This document shows, piece after piece, positions 41,437-50,340 of a DNA stretch of 64,000 nt. Positions within the stretch are counted from its first letter, which is position 1; each line of letters begins with the position of its first letter. The translations under genes and the position numbers were made by a program. Source of the stretch: Catenovulum adriaticum. Its GTDB lineage: Bacteria; Pseudomonadota; Gammaproteobacteria; Enterobacterales; Alteromonadaceae. The notes below the pieces were generated by a model. That model was not told the DNA's origin, ran no database searches, and saw only the letters and a program-made list of their open reading frames with translations. The DNA lies in contig NZ_CP109967.1 in NCBI RefSeq assembly GCF_026725475.1, forward strand, positions 372,001 to 436,000, given 5' to 3'.

Positions 41437-44400
41437 TTAATCAAATTTAACGGGAGACAAAGTAAAGCTGTATTGATAATGTCCTGGGAATATTTTGTAT
41501 TTATCAATAGGTGCAGCTTTAGGACTCCATGAATCAGTACCACCCACACCAGCTTGAATTAAATCAATATTAACTGTGTAAGCACCTTGCTTAACTAATT
41601 CATTGGTATGTGTACTGTTTTCTAAATTTTGTGCCGACCAAGGCCAAACCGACATGCTTAATGGCTGTTCACCATTGATCACCAAACCATGACCACGTGC
41701 ATCCATTAAATCTAACCAATCAATATCAGTATGGTTACCGTTTTCCTGAGGACGGACATAGTTATGTACAAACTGCTCTACTTGGCCTGAATATACACCC
41801 ATTTCAGCGCCTTGGTTTCTGTCTATATAATTTTCAAATGGCCCTTTACCTAAGAAGCTCATGTTGATTAGCTTTTTGCTCACATTGGTCGTCATCCCAA
41901 TACGTAAAATAGATGGAAGTGATTCATCAGCGGTAAAATCAAAATCCACTTTCACATCGCCGTTACCAGAAATTAAATAACTCAGCGTTAAATCAACTTT
42001 ACCTTTATCTTGTAATTGAGCCACTATTTTTACTTGCTGCTCTGACGTGTGATTAACCTCAAAATTAACCAGAGATAATTTTTGTGGCGCATCTTTCCAA
42101 TAAGCTAAGGTTTTAGCGGTTTGCCAACCTAATCTGTCGTTATCTGTTTCTGGTCGCCAAAAGTTAGGTGTAAGTGCCGATTCAACCAAAACTTGGTTTT
42201 TACCCGAAGCACGGCTGGTGTATTGTGTTAAATAACCGGTTTTTGGATCAAAGCTAGCACTAAAATTATCATTTTTAACCGTTACTTTGGTTGAGCTCTT
42301 TTCCAACTGAACGCTAGGGTAATCAGCTTTCGGTTGTGATTTAGCTTGATAAAAAGGCAATTCAAATTGCGCTTTGGCTAACTCAAATCCAGCTTTTGCC
42401 CATAACTCGTCTTTGCGGGTATGTAAGCTTAACCGTAACCAATACTTAGCACCGGCTTTTAAGCTGGGTTTAGTAAAGTTAACTTTAACCGTCTTTTCAG
42501 CTTGTGGTGCAATATCAACCTGCGCTAACTCGCCTTGTTCAATTAATTTACCATCTTCGCTTAATGACCAGCGGATATCATATTTATTTAAGTTAACAAA
42601 AAAGTTTCGGTTTTTAATGTTAACTTTGCCTTGAGCTAAGTCTACCGCAGTCACTTTAATAGGCTGGAATACATATTTAGCTTCTTCAATTGGCGGTTTT
42701 GGATTGCGATAAGAATCAATAATCCCGTTAATACAGAAATTTGAATCATTTGGTTTATCACCAAAATCACCACCGTAAGCTAAAAAGGTATTGCCTTGTG
42801 CATCTTGTTTTTCTAACCCTTGGTCAATCCAATCCCAGATATAACCACCAATTAAATTATCATGTGCCCAAACCATATCCCAGTATTCAGCTAAATGGCC
42901 GACTGAGTTACCCATAGCATGTGCGTATTCACACATTAAGATAGGACGATCAATATAAGGGCTATCAGCTAAGCCTTTTAAATCTTCTAAATTAGGATAC
43001 ATTCGGCTGATCACATCAACAAAAGGCGGATCGGTCGGGTTAGCTAAAGGTGTATGGCGCTCTTCGGCGCTATTCCATAAATCCACTAAAGGACTATATT
43101 TTGGATGATTTGGATCGCCTTGTGCGCCTTCGTAATGAATAAAACGAGTTGGGTCAAAATCTTTCACCCAGCCTGCTGCGGCTGCAAAGCCAGGACCTGT
43201 GCCTGATTCATTACCAAATGACCAAGAGATAATAGAAGGATGATTTTTATCACGCTCAACCATATTGGCTACACGCTGCACAATTGAATTTGTCCACTGT
43301 GGTAAATTGGCCAATTTGCCGCCCACACCATGGCTTTCAATATTGGCTTCATCCATCACATAAATACCATACTGATCGGCTAACTGATAAACATATGGGT
43401 CGTTTGGATAATGCGCCGTTCTAATTGAATTAAAGTTAAACGTTTTTAATAGCTCAAAATCACGACGAATATCTGCTCGGTTTAATGCTTTACCTTTAGT
43501 GACATGATGATCATGACGGTTAACACCAATCAGTTTAATACTTTGCCCATTAATCAGTAACTGGCCTTTATCGTTAATTTTAACGTCTCTAAAGCCCACT
43601 TTCACACTGCGAGCTTCAACTAATTGCTCTTGTTTATTTTTTAACGACAACGTTAGGGTATATAAATAAGGCGTTTCAGAAGTCCAAAGTTTTGGATTAT
43701 CTATTTGAGCTTCTAATACCTCAAACTTAAATGTATCTCGCTGAGGATAAACCACTGGACTTAATTGGGTGGCTTCAATATCAAGCTCACTGTCTAAAAC
43801 GGGTTTATCATTGGCATCGTATAATTGCGCAGATAAACTCCAACCTTCAATATTTTGTTTATTTAAATTAGTTAATTCTGGATTAACCTGCAATTTAGCT
43901 TTACTGTAATTGTCAGTTAATACCGTACGTACCGCAAAGTCATTAATCGCCACTTTAGGCTGCGCTAATAATAAAACTTCACGCTGAATACCGCCTAAAC
44001 GCCAATGGTCCTGATCTTCTAAATAACTGCCATCGCTCCAACGGAAAACTTGCACAGCAATGTCGTTTTTACCTTTTTTAACATAGTCTGTTATATCAAA
44101 TTCAGCTGGTAATGCACTATCTTGGCTATAACCTACTTTTTCACCATTCACCCATAAATAAAAGGCTGAGGCGACGCCACCAAAATGCAATACTACTTGC
44201 TTATTAGCCCAATCTGCTGGCAATTCAAAACTTTTTAAATAAGAGCCAACCGCATTTTCACGATCGATTTTTGGTAAGTTAACAGGAAACGGATAGGTAG
44301 AATTGGTATAAATTGGCTGGCCATAACCTTCTAATTCCCAATTTGAAGGAACTGTAATATTATCCCAGTCTTGGCTATTAAAATCAGACTGATAAAAGTC

Positions 44401-44694
44401 CAGCGGTCGGTTAGCTGAATCAGCTACAAAGTGAAATTTCCACTGACCATTTAACGATAAAAAATTCGCTTGATCGCGATCGCCTTTTAAAGCTGATGCT
44501 TCACTGGTAAATGAATAAGCCGTTGCTCTGGCAGGCATTTTGTTAATTTGAATAACATCGGGATTTTCCCAATCGTTAATTTCACTCGCTTTTTGTGCAA
44601 AAGCATTGTGACTAAACGCCCCCAACAATAAAAGAGACGAAACAGCAAATTTTCGTGTTAGCTTCTGTGCTAACGGCAATCTTACTTGAATCAT
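41437..44694 (-). CDS. GH2 beta-galactosidase (LacZ-like), exported
   Basis: About 1085 residues from ATG 44694; a TTG at 44709 lengthens the frame by five residues. The signal peptide ends near NAFAQ. Five-domain LacZ organisation: sugar-binding jelly roll, Ig-like domain, TIM barrel with acid/base E496 in SWSFGNESGTGPGF and nucleophile E589 in LMCEYAHAMGNSVG, then the C-terminal Bgal_small_N domain. It removes terminal beta-galactose from oligosaccharides in the periplasm, acting after the GH16 enzymes and sulfatases around it. Preceded by a GH16 gene 42 nt upstream on the same strand. Confidence 0.93.
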   Translation of the reverse strand: MIQVRLPLAQKLTRKFAVSSLLLLGAFSHNAFAQKASEINDWENPDVIQINKMPARATAYSFTSEASALKGDRDQANFLSLNGQWKFHFVADSANRPLDFYQSDFNSQDWDNITVPSNWELEGYGQPIYTNSTYPFPVNLPKIDRENAVGSYLKSFELPADWANKQVVLHFGGVASAFYLWVNGEKVGYSQDSALPAEFDITDYVKKGKNDIAVQVFRWSDGSYLEDQDHWRLGGIQREVLLLAQPKVAINDFAVRTVLTDNYSKAKLQVNPELTNLNKQNIEGWSLSAQLYDANDKPVLDSELDIEATQLSPVVYPQRDTFKFEVLEAQIDNPKLWTSETPYLYTLTLSLKNKQEQLVEARSVKVGFRDVKINDKGQLLINGQSIKLIGVNRHDHHVTKGKALNRADIRRDFELLKTFNFNSIRTAHYPNDPYVYQLADQYGIYVMDEANIESHGVGGKLANLPQWTNSIVQRVANMVERDKNHPSIISWSFGNESGTGPGFAAAAGWVKDFDPTRFIHYEGAQGDPNHPKYSPLVDLWNSAEERHTPLANPTDPPFVDVISRMYPNLEDLKGLADSPYIDRPILMCEYAHAMGNSVGHLAEYWDMVWAHDNLIGGYIWDWIDQGLEKQDAQGNTFLAYGGDFGDKPNDSNFCINGIIDSYRNPKPPIEEAKYVFQPIKVTAVDLAQGKVNIKNRNFFVNLNKYDIRWSLSEDGKLIEQGELAQVDIAPQAEKTVKVNFTKPSLKAGAKYWLRLSLHTRKDELWAKAGFELAKAQFELPFYQAKSQPKADYPSVQLEKSSTKVTVKNDNFSASFDPKTGYLTQYTSRASGKNQVLVESALTPNFWRPETDNDRLGWQTAKTLAYWKDAPQKLSLVNFEVNHTSEQQVKIVAQLQDKGKVDLTLSYLISGNGDVKVDFDFTADESLPSILRIGMTTNVSKKLINMSFLGKGPFENYIDRNQGAEMGVYSGQVEQFVHNYVRPQENGNHTDIDWLDLMDARGHGLVINGEQPLSMSVWPWSAQNLENSTHTNELVKQGAYTVNIDLIQAGVGGTDSWSPKAAPIDKYKIFPGHYQYSFTLSPVKFD

Positions 44695-44736
44695 AATTTT
44701 TATAACCAATTTAATTAAAAAATAAAATTTAAGCTG

Positions 44737-45612
44737 TTATGGCTTAACCGGTTGATAAGTTCTTACCCAATCAACACGCATGACATTCTTGTGCGGATCA
44801 TTTAAATTTTCTACTTTAGGCAAACCTATATTTGGTACACCCGCACTAGCCCACGGAAATACTTCAGTATCAAAAATCATTTTAAGAGGCTCTGAAAAAG
44901 GCACTCTGGGCTTAATTTCCATTACTTTTTTATCGTTGTGATAAAACCAAAGCGTGTTCGGATCTTTCCACCAAAATCCATACACGTGAAATTCATCACG
45001 GCCACGAGTTGACATTTTATATTCGTTGGCTAAAGGTTTTCGGCCTTTAGCTGGACCATAATAATGTGTATTTGCGTGGTATTGATATGGTAAATCAGCT
45101 TGACGGGATTCAACTGAAGGATTACCTATATGTTCTATAACATCGATTTCTGAGTATTGACCTACTCTAAACCAAAACGAAGATGTCATAGATAATGAAG
45201 ACGCTTTTATTCTGGCTTCATAATAATAACCGGGTTTAGCTTGCTTTTTTTTGCTTACACAAGCAGCAGAATTAACCCAAATATCCTGATATGGATCATT
45301 CACTTTTGAAGGCAATGTTTTTAGCGTAGAACGTAATAACAATTGCCCGTCCTGAACATAGCAATTACCTTTTTTAAATGCAGATGGCGCTCTACCTGAC
45401 CAATGAGGATGATAATCGTCCCATTTTTGTGTATCTAAAACGGTCTGATTAAATTCATCCGTTAATTCATCAACGACTTGCCATTGCTTGCTTTCAGTCA
45501 ATTGAGGTGGTGCAGCTATAACTGCAACACTCGTACTACTTAATAGCAGCAATAAATAAACGCAAAACAACTTATGGCCTTGCTGAAAACAATTCGTTAT
45601 ATTTTTTAACAC
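44737..45612 (-). CDS. GH16 family endo-glycanase, exported
   Basis: 291 residues. GTG start with GAGG 5 nt upstream, then a signal peptide (FCVYLLLLLSSTSVAVIAAP). GH16 fold with LTDEFNQTVLDTQKWDDYHPHW and the catalytic strand YSEIDVIEHIG: nucleophile E155, D157, acid/base E160. It resembles the other GH16 (40398-41375) in length and block order but differs at most aligned positions, so it probably has another cut site or polymer. First gene of the minus-strand degradative cluster. Confidence 0.87.
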   Translation of the reverse strand: MLKNITNCFQQGHKLFCVYLLLLLSSTSVAVIAAPPQLTESKQWQVVDELTDEFNQTVLDTQKWDDYHPHWSGRAPSAFKKGNCYVQDGQLLLRSTLKTLPSKVNDPYQDIWVNSAACVSKKKQAKPGYYYEARIKASSLSMTSSFWFRVGQYSEIDVIEHIGNPSVESRQADLPYQYHANTHYYGPAKGRKPLANEYKMSTRGRDEFHVYGFWWKDPNTLWFYHNDKKVMEIKPRVPFSEPLKMIFDTEVFPWASAGVPNIGLPKVENLNDPHKNVMRVDWVRTYQPVKP

Positions 45613-45933
45613 ATCAGCCTCATGAAATAACCTTAATAATCAATTATTTACTCTATATGTTAAGTAAAAAATCCAAATTGATTACAAATAATAGGTAAAT
45701 CATACAACAAAAAACCAAATAATCATATTTAAAATTTATAATTCAGATACAATTTTATATCGCTAAATTGATAATATCAGAAATTCGATAACATCAGATG
45801 CCCTTGTTAGGATAATAAAAAAGTTTAGCTTTTATAAACAAAACAAAGTTTTCACTTGCAAATCGCTATATTTATTTACATAATTGCAAACTAACATTAA
45901 ACACAAACTAACTCTCCAATAGAGGAATCAGAC
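45613..45933. promoter_or_regulatory. divergent control region of the galactan genes
   Basis: 321 bp between the minus-strand degradative cluster and the plus-strand ExoP-domain gene. It contains the first copy of the 29-bp dyad at 45852-45880. The remainder is AT-rich with no further clear structure. Confidence 0.55.
45852..45880. promoter_or_regulatory. 29-bp dyad operator candidate, copy 1
   Basis: TCACTTGCAAATCGC, three variable bases, then ATTTATTTACA. The arms TGCAAAT and ATTTACA are near-inverted repeats with a 10-bp spacer. Identical to the copy at 53188-53216 at 24 of 29 positions; it lies 54 nt before the ATG at 45934. Confidence 0.6.
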
Positions 45934-46608
45934 ATGAAAAGCTCAATTTCTCAGCTTATTTCCTTCGTTAAATACTTATCAGCACTTAGCTTATTAAGTC
46001 TCTCCTACTTTGCATCGGCGGCAGACCCCGTATCTACCTATATCCATCAAGGCAAAGCGGTTTCTCCCTGGAAATTACAAGTTGGCAATGGGCTTAACTG
46101 GAGCATTCCAGTTAAAAACCAAACCGGTGAAACTGAACGCGCAAATTTAACGGTAAAACCAGCTAAAAAATCGACCAAAGGAGATGCATTGAACGTAAAA
46201 TGGCTTGGTCGTGAAGTCAAAAATCAATGGGGTGGTAACCTTTTAAACGACTCAAGTTTAACCATAAATAAAAACAAAGTGGACATCTCTAGCGTTGAAG
46301 ATTTAGCTGCTATTAACTTTGATATGAGGGTATTACGCAAACCCAATAAAGTGACCAGCTTAACACTTCGTTGCAAGTATACGAATAAGTGTGAGGGTAA
46401 AATTGTACTTAATAAATTATTAGATCAAATGCCTGAAGATGAATGGAGCCAATTAACGCTACCTTTAAATTGCTTTAATCCTGATGGCGAGTTTGACTTT
46501 AGCCAGCTAACAGACATTATAATAAGCACCCAAGGCAAGTTAGAATTTGACTTAGCACGTGTCGACTTAGTAGCGTTACCTAAAGGTCATAAAGGCTGTA
46601 AAAAATAA
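45934..46608 (+). CDS. exported stand-alone domain resembling ExoP C-terminal domain
   Basis: 224 residues. Signal peptide ending at ASAA (about 30). The mature chain VSTYIHQGKAVSPWKLQVGNGLNWSIPVKN...ALNVKWLGREVKNQWGGNL resembles the galactose-binding-like C-terminal domain (Exop_C) of GH3 exo-glucosidases of marine gammaproteobacteria, here without any GH3 catalytic part. It ends with IISTQGKLEFDLARVDLVALP, the last strands of such a domain. Possibly a glycan-binding accessory protein of the locus. AGAGGAA precedes the ATG. Control is likely through the dyad 54 nt upstream. Confidence 0.6.
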   Translation: MKSSISQLISFVKYLSALSLLSLSYFASAADPVSTYIHQGKAVSPWKLQVGNGLNWSIPVKNQTGETERANLTVKPAKKSTKGDALNVKWLGREVKNQWGGNLLNDSSLTINKNKVDISSVEDLAAINFDMRVLRKPNKVTSLTLRCKYTNKCEGKIVLNKLLDQMPEDEWSQLTLPLNCFNPDGEFDFSQLTDIIISTQGKLEFDLARVDLVALPKGHKGCKK

Positions 46609-46717
46609 TAAAACACAAACAAAGTTAAACTTTAGCCAGTTTTATATTACAAGACATCTCCACCAAAGAATCAACTAATATACTGCTGGCTTTTTCTTTT
46701 ATTAACAGGACGAAAAA

Positions 46718-47713
46718 ATGAAGCCCTACATTAATACCGCTGTTGCTATGTTAAGCGGTTTGTTATTACTAAGCGCATGTTCGCAAAATACCAACACCCC
46801 AACGCCTGATAACAAACACAACAAAATCAATGCGTTAATTATAGACGGTCAAAATAACCACGGTAACTGGCCAAAGTCCAGCGTGATGATGCAAACTAAT
46901 TTAGAGCAAACGGGTTTATTTAATGTTGATATTAAACGAACTCAGTTTACTTGGAAGGGTGAGAATTTAATTAAAAAATTTCCGATAGATGGGCCTAAAA
47001 CCACTGCGTTAGAACAACCTAAAACAGACCCTAATTTTATTCCTAATTTTAAAGATTATGATGTCGTCATCTCAAATTTCGGCTGGAAAGCGGCAGATTT
47101 ACCTAAACAAACAGAAACCGCTTTAGCTGATTTTATTGAAAATGGCGGTGGTTTAGTCGTGGTTCATGCCGCTGATAATAGCTGGCCTAAATGGAAAGCT
47201 TTTAACAAAATGATAGGTTTAGGTGGCTGGGGTGGCCGCAATGAAAAAGATGGACCTTGGGTTTATTACGACAAAAACGATAAACTCATTCGAAATACGC
47301 AGCCCGGACATGGCGGCGGGCATGGTCCACAACGCGAATTTTCAATTAAAGTAAGGGAACCTAACCACCCTATTACTCAAGGCCTGCCTCCTGTATTTAT
47401 GCATGCAAAAGATGAGCTGTATGAAAAATTACGAGGGCCAGCTGAAAATATGACAATTTTAGCAACGGCATTTTCAAATGAAAACCCACAAGCCAACGGG
47501 CGCCACGAGCCAGTCGTTATGGTCATTAATTATGGCAAAGGTCGAATTTTTCACACCACACTGGGTCATGGAGATCCAGCTCATGAATCCGTTAGCTTAA
47601 TCACGCTAATTCAACGCGGAACTGAGTGGGCAGCAACCGGTAAAGTGAGTCAAGCAGTACCAGCTGATTTTCCAACTGCTGAGCAAAGCCAACGCCGGCC
47701 TTTTAGCCTGTAA
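46718..47713 (+). CDS. ThuA-domain lipoprotein
   Basis: 331 residues. Lipobox LLSAC. A ThuA (class I glutamine amidotransferase-like) domain: NALIIDGQNNHGNW, YDVVISNFGW, ADFIENGGGLVVVHAADNSWP in place of the usual nucleophile elbow (no cysteine), GHGPQREFSIKVREPNHPITQGLP, HAKDELYEKLRGP, and YGKGRIFHTTLGHGD. ThuA proteins are linked to sugar catabolism, in some cases through keto-sugar intermediates, and often accompany cytochrome c/propeller proteins such as those at 50341-53108. AGGA precedes the ATG. Gap of 109 nt to the ExoP-domain gene. Confidence 0.85.
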   Translation: MKPYINTAVAMLSGLLLLSACSQNTNTPTPDNKHNKINALIIDGQNNHGNWPKSSVMMQTNLEQTGLFNVDIKRTQFTWKGENLIKKFPIDGPKTTALEQPKTDPNFIPNFKDYDVVISNFGWKAADLPKQTETALADFIENGGGLVVVHAADNSWPKWKAFNKMIGLGGWGGRNEKDGPWVYYDKNDKLIRNTQPGHGGGHGPQREFSIKVREPNHPITQGLPPVFMHAKDELYEKLRGPAENMTILATAFSNENPQANGRHEPVVMVINYGKGRIFHTTLGHGDPAHESVSLITLIQRGTEWAATGKVSQAVPADFPTAEQSQRRPFSL

Positions 47714-47745
47714 CCAATAATCTATCATTTAAATAGGTTGGATTA

Positions 47746-48024
47746 TTGACGTTTAGTAAGCCCCAAAAGGCTTCTTTAATTTTGAATTTTTTCTGTACCA
47801 CTACACCTAAGAGAGGTAGTGGTATGGCAAAAAGCAAAATTTTTATCGCTCATTTATGTAGCGCACTACACGTCAATCGCTCTGCCTTGTATGAAAACCA
47901 TACATACTGCTGCAAAAATGAACGTGAAAGGCCAACAAACCCTAGTTTAGAATTATTATTTAAATACATTATAAAAAGATGTAAAATCAAAAATATTACT
48001 TACTTATACTTAAAATTTTTGTAA
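47746..48024 (+). pseudogene. possible IS3-type transposase remnant
   Basis: A 92-codon frame whose middle, IAHLCSALHVNRSALYENH, followed after about ten residues by ERERPTNPSLELLFKYI, resembles the N-terminal helix-turn-helix-like part of IS3-family OrfB (pattern I..LC..L.V.RS..Y...). There is no DDE domain and the frame ends in AT-rich sequence. A 9-bp hairpin (TACCACTAC/GTAGTGGTA, 47796-47824) lies in its 5' part and no ribosome site is visible. Most likely a decayed fragment; it may also be a chance frame. It sits between the ThuA gene and the IclR regulator. Confidence 0.35.
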
Positions 48025-48042
48025 CCTTGGTGCCTAGAAAAT

Positions 48043-48816
48043 ATGGAATCTAAAAATAAAAAATACTCAGCTCCAGCGCTTGAAAAAGGAATAGACATAC
48101 TTGAACTCTTGTCTAAAGACTCGTTTGCACTGAATACTGCGACCATTGCTGACAGATTAGGCCGCTCCAGTGCCGAAATTTATCGCATGTTATTGGTTTT
48201 GGAACAACGCGGATTTATTAGTAAAGACGAAGAAGATGAAGGCTACAGAGTTACTCGTAAATTGTTACAACTTGGCAGTGAACAAGAACCAATTAAAGAC
48301 ATTATGGAATACTCAATTCCTGTCATGCGAGCTTTAGCTGGTAAAACCACGATGTCATGTCATATCGCGGTTGATTCAAATGATAAAATAGTCGTTATTA
48401 ACCGTATAGAAGCCGCGGCTACACTGTCTTATTCTGTTCGAATTGGCTTTACTAAACCGATTATTGAAACCGCATCAGGCCGAGTATTATTTGCATTTCA
48501 GCCACCAGAAACCAGAGAACGGTGGATAAAAATGCTGCAAAACCATCATCCTGAATCTCAAATTAAAGATTTTGTAGCCGATTGTAAAAAGGTTGCAAAA
48601 CAAGGCCATGTATTATCACCCAGCCCCTTTGTTGTGGGTGTGACTGATTTATCAGTCCCTATTATGGACGGCGATCATGCAATTGCTACTATCAACGTAC
48701 CTTATTTACAACGTAAACCTGAAGAAATAACCGTTGAAGAGACACTCAAACTATTAAAAGAAGCGGCTGAAAATATTTCAAGCGCTATTACTTATGGCAT
48801 TGTAAAGCCTTTATAG
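48043..48816 (+). CDS. IclR family transcriptional regulator
   Basis: 257 residues. N-terminal winged helix (about 8-62: SAPALEKGIDILELLSK, IADRLGRSSAEIYRMLLVLEQRGFISK) and a GAF-like effector domain of IclR type with MSCHIAVDSNDKIVVINRIEA and ETASGRVLFA. The only local regulator in the galactan region; IclR proteins in such loci usually sense a sugar catabolite. It is the main candidate for binding the 29-bp dyads at 45852 and 53188, but no direct evidence exists. The start has no strong ribosome site. Confidence 0.88.
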   Translation: MESKNKKYSAPALEKGIDILELLSKDSFALNTATIADRLGRSSAEIYRMLLVLEQRGFISKDEEDEGYRVTRKLLQLGSEQEPIKDIMEYSIPVMRALAGKTTMSCHIAVDSNDKIVVINRIEAAATLSYSVRIGFTKPIIETASGRVLFAFQPPETRERWIKMLQNHHPESQIKDFVADCKKVAKQGHVLSPSPFVVGVTDLSVPIMDGDHAIATINVPYLQRKPEEITVEETLKLLKEAAENISSAITYGIVKPL

Positions 48817-48840
48817 TTGCATAAAAAATCATCGAAAATT

Positions 48841-48870
48841 AAAAAAGCACTCTCGTTGAAGTGCTTTTTT
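48841..48870. terminator. bidirectional terminator
   Basis: AAAAAAGCACT pairs with AGTGCTTTTTT (48860-48870), between the convergent IclR gene (plus) and the hydratase gene (minus). Confidence 0.9.
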
Positions 48871-48895
48871 ATTTATTATAAATAAAATTAACTTA

Positions 48896-49672
48896 TTATT
48901 TTTTATCGATAAACTTAACTTTATATTGGCCTAATTGCTCGTATTCGATCTCAGCGTCACCAAATTCAAATTCAACAATGCCCGCAAACGACCCTGTAAT
49001 AATCGCTTGTCCTTTTTTCAATTCAAAACCTTGTTCTGTCGCATAATTAATAAACCATGTCAGCGGAGCAATCGCTTTTTGATTAGGGTGCTTACCGTGA
49101 AATTCACGCGTTTCGCCATTTTGCTTCACTTTAATTTGCACATCAGTACTTGAAAAAATCGCATTTTTATCTAACTTAGGACCAAGATATAAACCTTGAT
49201 TGGTTAAACCATCTGCTAATTTTTCATAAAATACTGGCGTTGTATTTTTTGCATAACGATTTTGCATTAATTCAAGAGCCATATGGCAGCTTTCAATGGC
49301 ATCAGCGATGTCTTCATCTGAATACCCCCCTACTTTAGCGGGTAGATCGTTAGCCAATACAAATGCAATTTCTGGTTCTACCCTTGCTTTATCATTATCA
49401 GCCATCAATTCACATGTTTGACCTGTATTAAGAGTATTAGCAAAAATAGGAGACATCACAATTTGGTCATCTGCCGGAGGCAACAAGCATTTCCACCCAG
49501 CAACTGCATGGCTATGCTGTTCAATAAGTGCTTTTTGCACAGCCAATGCAGAATCTATATTGTAAGGCCTTACAGATTCAGGTAAGCAATCAAATTGCGC
49601 ATTTTTTTGCCTGCGAGATAATAAAATTTCAGCAGTTTGTTGAGGATCAATTGTAATATTCTGTGTCATCAT
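48896..49672 (-). CDS. 2-keto-4-pentenoate hydratase-like protein
   Basis: 258 residues, cytoplasmic. FAH superfamily, MhpD/hydratase branch: AVAGWKCLLPP, SPIFANTL, the metal-binding region KARVEPEIAFVL, ADAIESCHMALELMQNRY and GQAIITGSFAGIVEFEFGD. The EPEIAF glutamates are the Mg2+ ligands of the family. In aromatic pathways it hydrates 2-oxopent-4-enoate; in a sugar locus a 2-keto-3-deoxy-acid substrate is more plausible. Convergent with the IclR gene. Two ATG codons in tandem; the first is used here. Confidence 0.83.
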   Translation of the reverse strand: MMTQNITIDPQQTAEILLSRRQKNAQFDCLPESVRPYNIDSALAVQKALIEQHSHAVAGWKCLLPPADDQIVMSPIFANTLNTGQTCELMADNDKARVEPEIAFVLANDLPAKVGGYSDEDIADAIESCHMALELMQNRYAKNTTPVFYEKLADGLTNQGLYLGPKLDKNAIFSSTDVQIKVKQNGETREFHGKHPNQKAIAPLTWFINYATEQGFELKKGQAIITGSFAGIVEFEFGDAEIEYEQLGQYKVKFIDKK

Positions 49673-49903
49673 TTTTAAAGTAACTCTGTATTGTATTGTT
49701 AGTTATATTTACCCCACTATAAAAGTTTAATCGCCCGAGTCAATCTAATAACAGATTATCCGGATTCTAGATGTATACAAATTAAATTAAAAACTTGTCA
49801 TTAATTTTCAAATTTAAGAAAATTTAATTTAACAACAAATTAACTTTAATGTATCATTAATATTTTATAAATATTGCTGCCGATAAATTAAGGGTTTTGG
49901 ATA

Positions 49904-50164
49904 ATGAGTTTAAAAGGTTTTTTGCTATGCAGCATCATCGCTGCTGGTATTATCACAGGATGCGGTAAACTCACGGCTAGTCATTACAACCAAATAAAAG
50001 CCGGAATGGATTACAATGAAATCAATACCATTTTAGGTGTGCCGGATATGTGCGCTAATGAATCCAAAATAAAACAATGCCGCTGGGGAAGCAAAAGTGA
50101 AAACATAAAAGTCACTTTTATTAATAATACAGCGACCTCAATCGCTCAAAACAACCTTAAATAA
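49904..50164 (+). CDS. small BamE/DUF3862-like lipoprotein
   Basis: 86 residues. Lipobox IITGC, then a short SmpA/OmlA-type fold: YNQIKAGMDYNEINTILGVPDMC...IKQCRWGSKSENIKVTFINNTATSIAQ, the helix-strand order of the DUF3862 group with two cysteines that could pair. Outer-membrane-associated in known relatives; function here unknown. Has its own terminator. Confidence 0.75.
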   Translation: MSLKGFLLCSIIAAGIITGCGKLTASHYNQIKAGMDYNEINTILGVPDMCANESKIKQCRWGSKSENIKVTFINNTATSIAQNNLK

Positions 50165-50218
50165 TTGGATAAAATAAATTTTTTCGCACAAAAAATTTAT
50201 AAACTACAAGGCATTAAT

Positions 50219-50249
50219 GTAGCGGGTTGATATACAACCCACTACTTTT
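50219..50249 (+). terminator. terminator of the small lipoprotein gene
   Basis: GTAGCGGGTTG pairs with CAACCCACTAC (one mismatch), followed by TTTTG. Confidence 0.7.
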
Positions 50250-50340
50250 GATGATACTTATGCAGCATTCAAAACTTATCAATAAAACGTCCATACCCAA
50301 AAGCCAACTTGTCGTAACTAGCTGGTTTCTTTAATTCAGT

